A DNA stretch of 9,463 nucleotides from Veillonella sp. (GCF_015058545.1 NZ_SVCB01000050.1:1-9463), one strand, 5' to 3'. Positions 1 to 6,677 are shown, counted from the first letter of the stretch. Made by a program: numbers and translations. Notes: generated from the sequence alone by a model not told the origin.

Positions 1-50
1 ATAAACTAAGAGATTACATAGACTATTACAATACTAAACGTATCAAACTT

Positions 51-92
51 AAATTAAAAGGAATGAGTCCGGTAGAATACCGGACCCATTCC
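51..92 (-). terminator. Intrinsic terminator facing left
   Basis: On the + strand, arms 60-74 and 78-92 pair (GGAATG, one mismatch, then GTCCGGTA against TACCGGAC and CATTCC) around a GAA loop. On the minus strand the hairpin is followed by CTTTTAATTT (51-60), a usable U-tract. On the + strand the hairpin is followed by CCAAAAAG, so it would not terminate rightward transcription. Two minus-strand frames end in stops at 104-106 and 108-110, a normal distance from such a hairpin. The minus-strand gene it should serve is not present to its right, where an adhesin fragment now lies. Confidence 0.7.
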
Positions 93-125
93 CAAAAAGT
101 TGCTTAATTACTTCTGTCCAAGAAA

Positions 126-1508
126 ATGGGTGCAGATCATTGGGTGGCTAAAATGACAGAAAAAACCTATGCGACTGAAGATGATCGTCAAGAGGATTTT
201 AATACCTTAATGAAATTAGAAAGCGCCAAAATAAAGGCTATAAAAGCTTTAGACGCTTATGAAAAGAAAAATAATATTTTAGAATCTGATGTAACAGCCA
301 AGGATTCTCTCTTATCTACCTATAAATCCACTTACGGTGCTGTTAGCGTAGGCGCTAATGGAAAAACCCGTCAGATTATCAACGTGGCTGCCGGTACTGA
401 AGATACCGATGCTGTTAACGTAGCTCAGTTAAAAACAGTAGCCACTAAAGTAAGCGAAAACAGTGATAAGATTGCTGAAAACACAACTAAAATTAATAAT
501 CTTAATAATCGTGTCGACAAAATTGATAACTCTATTAAAAATATTTTTAATGGTGAAGGTAATTTGAATATTGATGGTGACACAGATACCGGTGTAGTAG
601 TCAGTGCTGTTGACCCTAAAGATGCAAGTAAGGGTCTTAAAGTAAGCCTCGGCGACACCATTAAGGCTGGTGATGTTTCCATTGGTACTAAAGATGGTGC
701 CAGCACTATTACCGGTCTTACTAATACAACTTGGGATCCTACTAAAGTTCAAGCCGACCGTGCCGCTACGGAAGGTCAATTGAAAGATGCTTTAGGTCAA
801 GTTAATGGTTTAGTTACTCCAACTAAAATTACCGGTGACGGCAACATCCAAGTTAAAGAAAACGGTAAAAATGATTTTAGCCTTTCTTTGAACAAAGACC
901 TCAAAGTTGAAAACAGCATTTCCGTTGGTGGCAACACTTACATTACCAACGAAGGCATCAATGCCAATAACCAAGTTATTCAAAACGTTGGCGAATCTGA
1001 TTTAGTTTCCGGTTCTCATAATGCAGCTACCGTTAACCAAGTGGTAACCGTTCGTGATGAATTACAAAAATCTATCGATAACGTGGCTTCTGAAACCATG
1101 AATAACAGCCAACAGATTTCTCGTTTGGGAACAGAAGTTAACAAAGTTGCTGCCGGTGCTGCTGCGTTAGCCGCTTTACATCCATTAGATTTTGATTCTA
1201 ATGAAAAATTGACCTTTGCTGTTGGTATGGGTGCTTATAAGAGTGAAACAGCCGCTGCTATCGGTGCGTTCTATCGTCCGAACAATGACATCATGTTTAA
1301 CTTTGCTACCGCTGTAGGTAACAACGACAACATGTATAATGCCGGTGTTTCCTTCAAATTCGGTGAATCTTCGCCATATAACAATATGAGCAAAACCGAA
1401 ATGGCTAATAAATTAGAAGCGCAAGATAAGAATATTGCTTCTTTACAAGCCGACAACGACGAATTGAAAGCTCGTTTGGCTAAATTGGAAGCAGCTATTG
1501 CTAAGTAA
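126..1508 (+). pseudogene. 5'-truncated trimeric autotransporter adhesin (YadA family), probably silent
   Basis: This 460-codon open frame encodes the C-terminal part of a YadA-type adhesin. Residues 5-75 match the helical region of the complete paralogue at 1981-4167. The neck is 81-102 (TRQIINVAAG...TDAVNVAQL), a coiled stalk follows to about 140, and a GLTNTTW/DRAATEGQL segment (197-219) resembles stalk Trp-ring modules. A second neck-like segment is 263-306. The beta-barrel anchor is about 345-413 with the family LHPLDF motif, and a coiled-coil tail runs 420-460. There is no signal peptide or head, and no Shine-Dalgarno before ATG 126 (upstream CTGTCCAAGAAA). An in-frame stop sits at 105-107. 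Homology to the paralogue begins near 145, so the left edge looks like a rearrangement junction. The rest of the frame is intact. I infer a recently truncated gene or a silent donor for the neighbouring copy; an exported product is unlikely. Confidence 0.8.
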
Positions 1509-1566
1509 AATTGTATAAGTAGTCCTTAAAAAACTAATTTAATATGCTATTAATAGCAGAAAGAAT

Positions 1567-1605
1567 AAATTCCGAGTAATCTAATTTAGGTTGCTCGGAA
1601 TTTTT
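1567..1605 (+). terminator. Intrinsic terminator after the adhesin fragment
   Basis: A perfect 10-bp stem (1567-1576, AAATTCCGAG, with 1594-1603, CTCGGAATTT) encloses a 17-nt loop and runs into TTTTT at 1601-1605. It lies about 60 nt past the stop codon of the truncated adhesin and reads on the same strand. Confidence 0.8.
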
Positions 1606-1650
1606 AGTTATTTAGCCCTTTAATGCAATAAAACCCCTGGAGCTAGTTGG

Positions 1651-1680
1651 TATATCAAATTTGAATGAGACTTTGATATA
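1651..1680. repeat. 9-bp inverted repeat upstream of the adhesin gene
   Basis: TATATCAAA (1651-1659) and TTTGATATA (1672-1680) are perfect reverse complements separated by 12 nt. The right arm contains a possible -35 box, TTGATA. It could be an operator or a weak hairpin. The protein that would bind is unknown. Confidence 0.4.
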
Positions 1681-1716
1681 GTCTAATTTTTATCATAATC
1701 GTGTAATATTGTTTTA

Positions 1717-1733
1717 TTTAACGTTTCGTTAAA
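1717..1733. repeat. Perfect 17-bp inverted repeat, operator-like
   Basis: TTTAACG (1717-1723) and CGTTAAA (1727-1733) are perfect reverse complements around TTT. A related string, TAAACGTTTGA, occurs at 1841-1851. The size and spacing suit a dimeric repressor site upstream of the adhesin gene, but no regulator can be named. Confidence 0.35.
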
Positions 1734-1980
1734 CTTTATAAAATCAATGAAAGATGCAAAATTCATCAAATATACACAATTGGTATAGTTTTACCTGAAT
1801 GGAATAAAATTCATTGAAAATGGACTGAAATGGAGTCTATTAAACGTTTGAAGTGTTGCAATTGATAAAATAATGGATTAATATAGTGGTTAATTGATAG
1901 GGTTAATGAAGATTTCATTAAAATTTACTCTTACTTTTAATTCGATAGGTATTGAATTGGGAAATTTTAGGGGTGGGATT

Positions 1981-4167
1981 ATGTTAAAACAAAAATTAGT
2001 GTTATCTAAGCATACAAAGAAAGCTTCGCTACGTGTTACAGCAACTTTATTGGCATTAATCAGCAGTTATTCATTCGTTTCGGCGGAAAAACTTGATTTG
2101 ACGAATACAGAGGTGAATAAACCTAATACAATTGCAGATTTAAATAAAATGATTACGACGGCTATTGGTTTTGATAATTTTGCCAATAATGGAGCAACCA
2201 GTATTGGGTACTCAAATGAAGGTTGGTCGTCATCAGTGGTGGTTGGTAGTAATAACTTTGGTGTTAACTCAGTCACTGTAATTGGGATTAATTCCAAAGC
2301 CGGCGGTGGTATAGCTATTGGTAACGGTGCAACGGCCTCCCGATTTAATACCGGTTCAACGTTACAAAAACGTTATTCTAATGATTATGCTACTGCTGTT
2401 GGTAATTCGTCTTTAGCCGTTGACGGGACATCTTTTGGCTATAATGCGAGATCTAATAATAGTGGTGTTGCTATAGGGGATAGCTCTAATGCATTGAATG
2501 GCGGTACAGCACTTGGTAACGGGACTACTATTGGTGGTGCTACCTATGATCTTCATCGAGGCGGTGCAGTTGCTTTAGGTGATAGAGCCGTAGCGGATCG
2601 CACATTTGGTAAGTATGGCTATATTCCATTTGATAAGAATTTTACTGCTGATTTGAGTCTACGTTATGGTGATGCAAGAGCGAATGATATAGCACTAGCT
2701 AAAGCCAGCGGAGATGCAACGGTTATTAAGGCGGTCACTGATTTTTACAACAATAATAATATATCGGCCGATACATATAGTGAATGGAAACGGTTACGTC
2801 AGACTTACATGGCATATTATCAGGGCTATAATCAGCAACTAGCCAAAATGACTACTACAACGTATGCTGATGAAGCGGCGCGTCAGGCAGATTATAATAC
2901 TCTACAGGCATGGGATGCGGCACAAAAAGATGCTAGTAGTAAGTTAAACGATTTTGAAGCCGCAAATAACATAAATGAAGATAGTGTTGCCGCTAAAAAC
3001 TCCATTTTGGCTACCTATAAATCGACCGAAGGTGCTGTAAGTGTAGGCCGCTCTGCCGTTTATGATAAAAACGGAAACCTTATTAGACAAGCTCAAACAC
3101 GTCAAATCATTAACGTAGCGGCCGGTAGTGCCGATACGGATGCCGTTAACGTGGCTCAGTTAAAAACTGTAGTTACTAAGGTAACTGAATTTAATAATGT
3201 CATAAACCAAAATATCACTGATCTTACAAAACGTGTAGATAAGATTGACGAATCAGTTACTAATTTAGTTAACAACAATAATTCATCTGGCGGACAAGGC
3301 AGTAATCAAGGTACTACCAATCCAGGTGCTACTAATCCGGGCGAAGACAGATCAGCCGATAACACCGGTAATACAGGCAACACAGATGATAGCGATAATA
3401 CCGGCACTGCAGGTAATACAGGCAACACAGATAACAATGATAATACCGGCAATACAGATAATGGCAGTAATGCGGGCAATACCGGCAGTGCAGGGGCAAG
3501 CTCCGGCACAACGGCAACTAATGATGTACCGGCTAATCTTATAGTAGAAAATAGCATCACTGTAGGCGGTAATACTTACATTACTACCGAAGGCATTAAT
3601 GCGAACGGCCAGGTTATCAGCAATGTAGGCGAATCCCCATTAGTAGCCGGTTCCAATGCTGCCGCTACTGTAGGCCAGGTTGTTTCCGTTCGCGATCAAT
3701 TACAAGAATCCATCGATAGTGTAGCAGCTCAAACGATGAGCAACAGTCAGCAAATTTCTCGTTTGGGAACAGAAATCAATAAAGTAGCTGCCGGTTCGGC
3801 TGCCCTAGCCGCTTTACATCCGTTAGATTTTGATTCTAATGAAAAAGTATCTTTTGCCGTAGGTATGGGTGGTTATAAAGGTGAAAAAGCAGCTGCTGTA
3901 GGTGCCTTCTATCGTCCTAACCAAGATATTATGTTCAACATTGCCGCATCCATCGGCAGTGGCGATGACATGTACAATGCCGGCGTCTCCTTCAAATTTG
4001 GTGAATCTTCGCCATATAATAATATGAGCAAAACCGAAATGGCTAATAAATTAGAAGCTCAAGATCAGAAGTTGGCTGCCCAAGATAAAAACATTCAATC
4101 TTTACAAGCCGATAACGACGAACTAAAAGCACGTTTGGCTAAATTGGAAGCAGCGCTTGCAAAATAA
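1981..4167 (+). CDS. Trimeric autotransporter adhesin, YadA family, complete
   Basis: This 728-residue surface adhesin should trimerise in the outer membrane (type Vc secretion). Start ATG 1981 follows the G-rich RBS at 1970-1977 and gives a signal peptide of about 35 residues (basic N-terminus, hydrophobic core, SFVSA end). The YadA-like head, with repeated SIGY/AIGN/AVGN/ALGN motifs, spans about 60-205. A predicted helical insert runs about 230-345, and the neck is 374-394 (TRQIINVAAG...TDAVNVAQL). A short coiled stalk (395-430) precedes an Asn/Thr/Gly/Asp-rich linker (433-515). A second neck-like segment is 524-570. The anchor is about 605-674 with LHPLDF and AGVSFKFG. After the barrel a charged coiled coil (680-728) follows, whereas classical YadA proteins end at the last beta strand. 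The ligand cannot be predicted. It has its own terminator, so it is probably monocistronic. Its 3' end is nearly identical to that of the truncated copy upstream. Confidence 0.93.
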   Translation: MLKQKLVLSKHTKKASLRVTATLLALISSYSFVSAEKLDLTNTEVNKPNTIADLNKMITTAIGFDNFANNGATSIGYSNEGWSSSVVVGSNNFGVNSVTVIGINSKAGGGIAIGNGATASRFNTGSTLQKRYSNDYATAVGNSSLAVDGTSFGYNARSNNSGVAIGDSSNALNGGTALGNGTTIGGATYDLHRGGAVALGDRAVADRTFGKYGYIPFDKNFTADLSLRYGDARANDIALAKASGDATVIKAVTDFYNNNNISADTYSEWKRLRQTYMAYYQGYNQQLAKMTTTTYADEAARQADYNTLQAWDAAQKDASSKLNDFEAANNINEDSVAAKNSILATYKSTEGAVSVGRSAVYDKNGNLIRQAQTRQIINVAAGSADTDAVNVAQLKTVVTKVTEFNNVINQNITDLTKRVDKIDESVTNLVNNNNSSGGQGSNQGTTNPGATNPGEDRSADNTGNTGNTDDSDNTGTAGNTGNTDNNDNTGNTDNGSNAGNTGSAGASSGTTATNDVPANLIVENSITVGGNTYITTEGINANGQVISNVGESPLVAGSNAAATVGQVVSVRDQLQESIDSVAAQTMSNSQQISRLGTEINKVAAGSAALAALHPLDFDSNEKVSFAVGMGGYKGEKAAAVGAFYRPNQDIMFNIAASIGSGDDMYNAGVSFKFGESSPYNNMSKTEMANKLEAQDQKLAAQDKNIQSLQADNDELKARLAKLEAALAK
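3367..3456 (+). repeat. Two tandem 45-bp repeats in the adhesin linker
   Basis: Units 3367-3411 and 3412-3456 match at 39 of 45 positions by my count. Each encodes 15 residues of the type GNTGNTD..DNTG. Degenerate shorter copies of the GNTGNT/DNTGNTDN theme flank them, from about 3358 to 3495. The unit is a multiple of three, so gain or loss by slippage or recombination would change linker length without breaking the frame. Confidence 0.75.
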
Positions 4168-4187
4168 TAATTTAATATAGTTATATT

Positions 4188-4227
4188 AGGGCTTGGCTGA
4201 GTAATTGGTCAGGCCCTTTTATTTTTT
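4188..4227 (+). terminator. Intrinsic terminator after the adhesin gene
   Basis: A 10-bp stem (4188-4197, AGGGCTTGGC, with 4208-4217, GTCAGGCCCT, including two G-U pairs) is followed by TTTTATTTTTT. It lies 20 nt past the stop codon. Confidence 0.85.
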
Positions 4228-4279
4228 ACACCTTAGGAAACCGGTATAACAACCTTTCGTCCCTAATTACGCGTTCATG

Positions 4280-4288
4280 TGCTATAAT
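4280..4288 (+). promoter_or_regulatory. Extended -10 promoter for the acetyltransferase-larA unit
   Basis: TGCTATAAT contains a consensus -10 (TATAAT, 4283-4288) with the TG extension one base upstream. No convincing -35 box sits at the usual distance, which is typical of extended -10 promoters. Transcription would start near 4295, about 30 nt before ATG 4325. Confidence 0.6.
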
Positions 4289-4324
4289 TGTTTATAACAA
4301 ACTTGAGAAGAAGAGGTGCTTTAC

Positions 4325-4828
4325 ATGAAAGCAGAGATTACAGTGCGCCGTGGCGAACGCAAAGACATTCCCACTTTATTAGACATTTACAACTACGAAG
4401 TGGTGCACGGTGTAGCAACACTGGATATTCAGCCGCGAACCATTGAAGAGTGGACAAGTTGGTTTGAAGCCCATAATATCAAAAAACATCCGCTCTTGGT
4501 GGCTGAAATCGACGGCAAGGTTTGCGGTTATGCTACCTTATCCGAATATCGTAGCAAAGAGGCCTATGCCAGCACGGTGGAACTATCCATATACATCGAC
4601 CCCAATTATCGTGGTAAGGGCGTAGCCGGTCGCTTGATGGGGGATATTTTGCAAATGGCCAAAGACGATGATTCCATACATCTCGTGGTGTCCGTTATTA
4701 CGGCTGGCAATGAGGCGAGTGTATCATTGCATAATAAATTTAACTTTACATTTTCCGGCAAAGTTCCTGAAGTTGGCATCAAACAGGGGCGCTATCAGGA
4801 CACGGAGACATATACATTACTGGTGTAA
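4325..4828 (+). CDS. GNAT N-acetyltransferase, phosphinothricin/MnaT-like
   Basis: This 167-residue cytoplasmic enzyme of the GNAT fold is predicted to transfer acetyl from acetyl-CoA to an amino group of a small molecule. Relatives acetylate phosphinothricin, methionine analogues or other L-amino acids; the substrate here is unknown. The N-terminal segment IYNYEVVHGVATLD with TIEEWTSWF (about 21-47) is typical of the phosphinothricin group. The acetyl-CoA-binding motif A is VELSIYIDPNYRGKGVAGRLM, about residues 85-105 with the RGKGVA loop at 96-101. The NEASVSLHNKFNF segment (129-141) is the usual C-terminal GNAT signature. ATG 4325 is chosen over GTG 4316 because AGAGG at 4312-4316 is correctly spaced for it. 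It lies 34 nt upstream of the LarA gene and probably shares its transcript. Full family length, no defect seen. Confidence 0.88.
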   Translation: MKAEITVRRGERKDIPTLLDIYNYEVVHGVATLDIQPRTIEEWTSWFEAHNIKKHPLLVAEIDGKVCGYATLSEYRSKEAYASTVELSIYIDPNYRGKGVAGRLMGDILQMAKDDDSIHLVVSVITAGNEASVSLHNKFNFTFSGKVPEVGIKQGRYQDTETYTLLV

Positions 4829-4862
4829 GTGTAATAAAGCTATTAAAACGGAGGTTTTACAC

Positions 4863-6122
4863 ATGAAAACTTATTCTTTTCACTATGGCGATCAAATGGT
4901 GGAGTGTACGTTGGATGAAAAACGCATTATCGGTGAATTGCACATGGCGGAAACGCCGGTTATTGCAGATCCGGTAGCAGCCATTAAGGAAGCATTGGCT
5001 AATCCTATCGATTCTAAACCGTTCAAGGAATTATTTAAAGCCGGTGAAACCGTTGCCATCATCGCCAACGATACAACCCGTATTGCCAACACCCATGTTT
5101 TCATGCCGATTATTCTTGATGAATTGAACGAAGTGGGGATTCCTGATGAAAATATCAAGATAGTTTTCGCTTTAGGGACACATCGTGACATGACAGAGGC
5201 CGAAATGATTAGCGAAGTGGGGATGGAAGCAGCCGGCCGTGTGGCTATGTACAACTCCAGCGCTAAAAAGAAAGAAGATTTTATCCATGTCGGTACCACT
5301 TCATTTGGCACCGATGTATGGCTCAATCGCCATGTAGTGGAAGCGGACCATATTATTTGTACCGGCTCCGTGGTCCATCATTTCTTCGCCGGCTTCGGCG
5401 GCGGTCGTAAAGCCATTTTGCCGGGCGTAGCGTCATATGAAACGATTCGTCAAAACCACAGTTTAATGCTCGATGATAAAGCGACTATCGGTCATTTGGA
5501 AGGCAATCCTATTTATGATGACCAACTGGAAGGTGTAGCTATGTGTCCGCCAACCTTCTTGTTAAACGTTGTTTTAAGTGGTGAAAAAGAATTTACCGGC
5601 GTATTTGCGGGTCACTATATTACGGCTCATAAAGCAGCTTGCGATTTTGTAAATAAACAAAACGGTATTGAAATTGACCGTCAGGCACCGATTGTTATTG
5701 CCTCAACCGGCGGTTATCCGAAGGATATTAATATTTACCAGTCCCAAAAGACCATGGATAATGCAGTACGTGCGGTAGCACCGGGCGGTGTGGTAATCTT
5801 ATTGGCTGAATGCCGTGAAGGCTCCGGTTCGCCGATTTTTGACCAAACCGTGAATGATTTCCATTCCATTCAAGCCATTGAAGACTCCGTGCGTCACGAT
5901 TTCCAAATCGGTCGTCATAAAGCCTATGCCGTGACCCGTTTGATGAAAAAAGCGGACTTCTATTTGATGTCCAGCCTCGATGACGACTACGCTCGTAAAG
6001 CCTTTTTCACACCGGTTCACTCCTTAGAAGAAGCACTTAAGTTGGCCGAAGCAAAAGTGGGTAAAGACGCAGAAATCCTACTCATGCCTCATGGCTCCTA
6101 CACGGTACCGATTTTAAAATAG
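4863..6122 (+). CDS. larA: LarA-family nickel-dependent lactate (2-hydroxyacid) racemase
   Basis: This 419-residue protein matches the length of LarA, which interconverts L- and D-lactate using a nickel-pincer nucleotide cofactor in the cytoplasm. Residues equivalent to those known in Lactiplantibacillus LarA are visible. NDTTR (69-73) carries the Asp/Arg pair and GTHRD (105-109) gives His107. VHHFFAGFGGGRKAILPG (171-188) contains His173 and Lys183, the metal and cofactor-tether positions, and His199 lies in RQNHS. The C-terminal MPHGSYTVP (408-416) is also family-like. ATG 4863 follows GGAGG at 4850-4854; upstream in-frame starts lie inside the acetyltransferase and lack a site. LarA homologues can act on other 2-hydroxyacids, so lactate is an inference supported by the probable Veillonella host. 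The cofactor genes larB, larC and larE are not in the window. A strong terminator follows. Confidence 0.85.
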   Translation: MKTYSFHYGDQMVECTLDEKRIIGELHMAETPVIADPVAAIKEALANPIDSKPFKELFKAGETVAIIANDTTRIANTHVFMPIILDELNEVGIPDENIKIVFALGTHRDMTEAEMISEVGMEAAGRVAMYNSSAKKKEDFIHVGTTSFGTDVWLNRHVVEADHIICTGSVVHHFFAGFGGGRKAILPGVASYETIRQNHSLMLDDKATIGHLEGNPIYDDQLEGVAMCPPTFLLNVVLSGEKEFTGVFAGHYITAHKAACDFVNKQNGIEIDRQAPIVIASTGGYPKDINIYQSQKTMDNAVRAVAPGGVVILLAECREGSGSPIFDQTVNDFHSIQAIEDSVRHDFQIGRHKAYAVTRLMKKADFYLMSSLDDDYARKAFFTPVHSLEEALKLAEAKVGKDAEILLMPHGSYTVPILK

Positions 6123-6193
6123 AATAAGAGACAGGATCGTAAACCGGCTTTTAAATAGTCTAATACGCCAAATAACTGAATATATAAGGCTTG

Positions 6194-6250
6194 GCAGCCC
6201 CTAAGTTTAGAAAATATTGAAAATTTTAAATTTAGGGGTTGCATTTTTTT
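6194..6250 (+). terminator. Strong intrinsic terminator after larA
   Basis: A 16-bp stem (6194-6209, GCAGCCCCTAAGTTTA, with 6227-6242, TAAATTTAGGGGTTGC, two G-U pairs) encloses an AT-rich loop and runs into ATTTTTTT at 6243-6250. Its right arm overlaps the -35 region of the next promoter, so the two transcription units abut. Confidence 0.9.
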
Positions 6251-6267
6251 AGAACATGCTTTATACT
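6239..6267 (+). promoter_or_regulatory. Candidate promoter of the MarR-type regulator gene
   Basis: TTGCAT (6239-6244) and TATACT (6262-6267) are separated by 17 nt. The -10 is close to consensus and the -35 is weak. Transcription would start near 6274, just before the palindrome at 6279-6294. A half-palindrome ACATGCT lies between the two boxes at 6254-6260. Confidence 0.5.
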
Positions 6268-6276
6268 AAACAAAGT

Positions 6277-6296
6277 AAATGCATGTGCATGCATTT
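6277..6296. promoter_or_regulatory. Operator-like palindrome upstream of the MarR-type gene
   Basis: The core ATGCATG-TG-CATGCAT (6279-6294) is a perfect 7-bp inverted repeat with a 2-bp centre. It extends by two further pairs to AAATGCATG/CATGCATTT (6277-6296). It sits between the inferred transcription start and the ribosome binding site, a position suited to autorepression. The same core recurs at 6796-6811 before the neighbouring oxidoreductase gene. Confidence 0.7.
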
Positions 6297-6311
6297 AGAG
6301 GAGGTGAATAC

Positions 6312-6677
6312 ATGGTATTCATGAATCGGTGGTTAGCCGATTTAAGACGTATTAAAGAAATTACCGATGCTTTAAGTAAAGCGTTAGAAGCAAAAACATC
6401 ATTAACATTAAACGGGTATTACGTATTATATTTCTTGGCGCACAGCGAAGAAAAGAAAATGCGTTTAAATATATTGCAAGAGTATATGGGGCTTAGTCAA
6501 AGCGCTATGTCGCGTATGATCGTTCGTATGGAAGGCAGCCATTGCGGTTCTATTCGACGGGTTGATTGCGACTGTGATAAACGTGGCGTATACATTGCCA
6601 TTACGGATTGTGGCATGGAGCGTTTGACAGAAGCACAAGCTGTAGTAGAGGAAGTGCTACAGACGTATTACCAATAA
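6312..6677 (+). CDS. MarR-family winged-helix transcriptional regulator, cysteine-rich
   Basis: This 121-residue protein is slightly shorter than typical MarR proteins (about 140) and is expected to bind palindromic DNA as a dimer. Predicted helices cover 1-45. The helix-turn-helix is about 52-74 (NILQEYMGLSQSAMSRMIVRM) with the recognition helix at 62-73. A wing carrying the conserved D-K-R and IT-D-G residues follows at 80-101 (DKRGVYIAITDCG). Four cysteines cluster in and around the wing (C78, C86, C88, C100), which may sense oxidants or bind metal; this is inference. ATG 6312 is preceded by a near-ideal GAGGAGGTG at 6298-6306; an earlier in-frame ATG at 6279 lies inside the palindrome and has no such site. 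The shared palindromes suggest that it represses itself and the downstream flavin oxidoreductase. The inducer is unknown. Confidence 0.85.
   Translation: MVFMNRWLADLRRIKEITDALSKALEAKTSLTLNGYYVLYFLAHSEEKKMRLNILQEYMGLSQSAMSRMIVRMEGSHCGSIRRVDCDCDKRGVYIAITDCGMERLTEAQAVVEEVLQTYYQ

Larger units (their letters stand above)
1606..1980 (+). other. AT-rich leader region upstream of the complete adhesin gene
   Basis: These 375 bases hold no gene that I can support. They contain two inverted repeats (1651-1680 and 1717-1733, listed separately). There are only weak promoter candidates: TTGATA 1673-1678 with CATAAT 1694-1699 (15-nt spacer), TTGAAA 1814-1819 with TATTAA 1838-1843 (18-nt spacer), and TTGCAA 1856-1861 with TAATAT 1879-1884 (17-nt spacer). 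The real start is fixed by the G-rich Shine-Dalgarno at 1970-1977, just before ATG 1981. The frame can be extended back to a TTG at 1894, but no ribosome binding site supports that and the extension would mask the signal peptide. Any of these promoters implies a leader of roughly 90-270 nt. Confidence 0.45.

Noticed and set aside
49..145. Minus-strand frame encoding a possible transposase-like tail (HPFSWTEVIKQLF)
   Set aside because: It is very short and blocked by a stop on its upstream side. The resemblance to transposase C-termini is too slight to call, so it is kept only as part of the junction finding.
1838..1980. TTG 1894 as the adhesin start
   Set aside because: There is no ribosome binding site, and it would bury the clear signal peptide behind 29 residues. 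ATG 1981 has a well-spaced G-rich site.
3367..3456. Tandem repeats considered as a CRISPR array
   Set aside because: The units are contiguous without spacers and lie in frame inside a coding sequence.
3306..3560. Long minus-strand and alternative-frame open readings across the adhesin linker (Leu/Val/Pro-rich and Ile/Gln-rich)
   Set aside because: They mirror the 45-bp repetitive coding DNA of the adhesin; composition follows from the repeats, and no ribosome binding site or family resemblance is seen.
4668..4862. 65-residue upstream extension of the LarA frame
   Set aside because: It lies inside the acetyltransferase gene in another frame. The strong GGAGG before ATG 4863 and the normal LarA length fix the start downstream.
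4892..5326. 144-residue minus-strand open frame inside larA
   Set aside because: It is a shadow of the larA coding sequence with no ribosome binding site or recognisable domain, opposite a clearly conserved protein.
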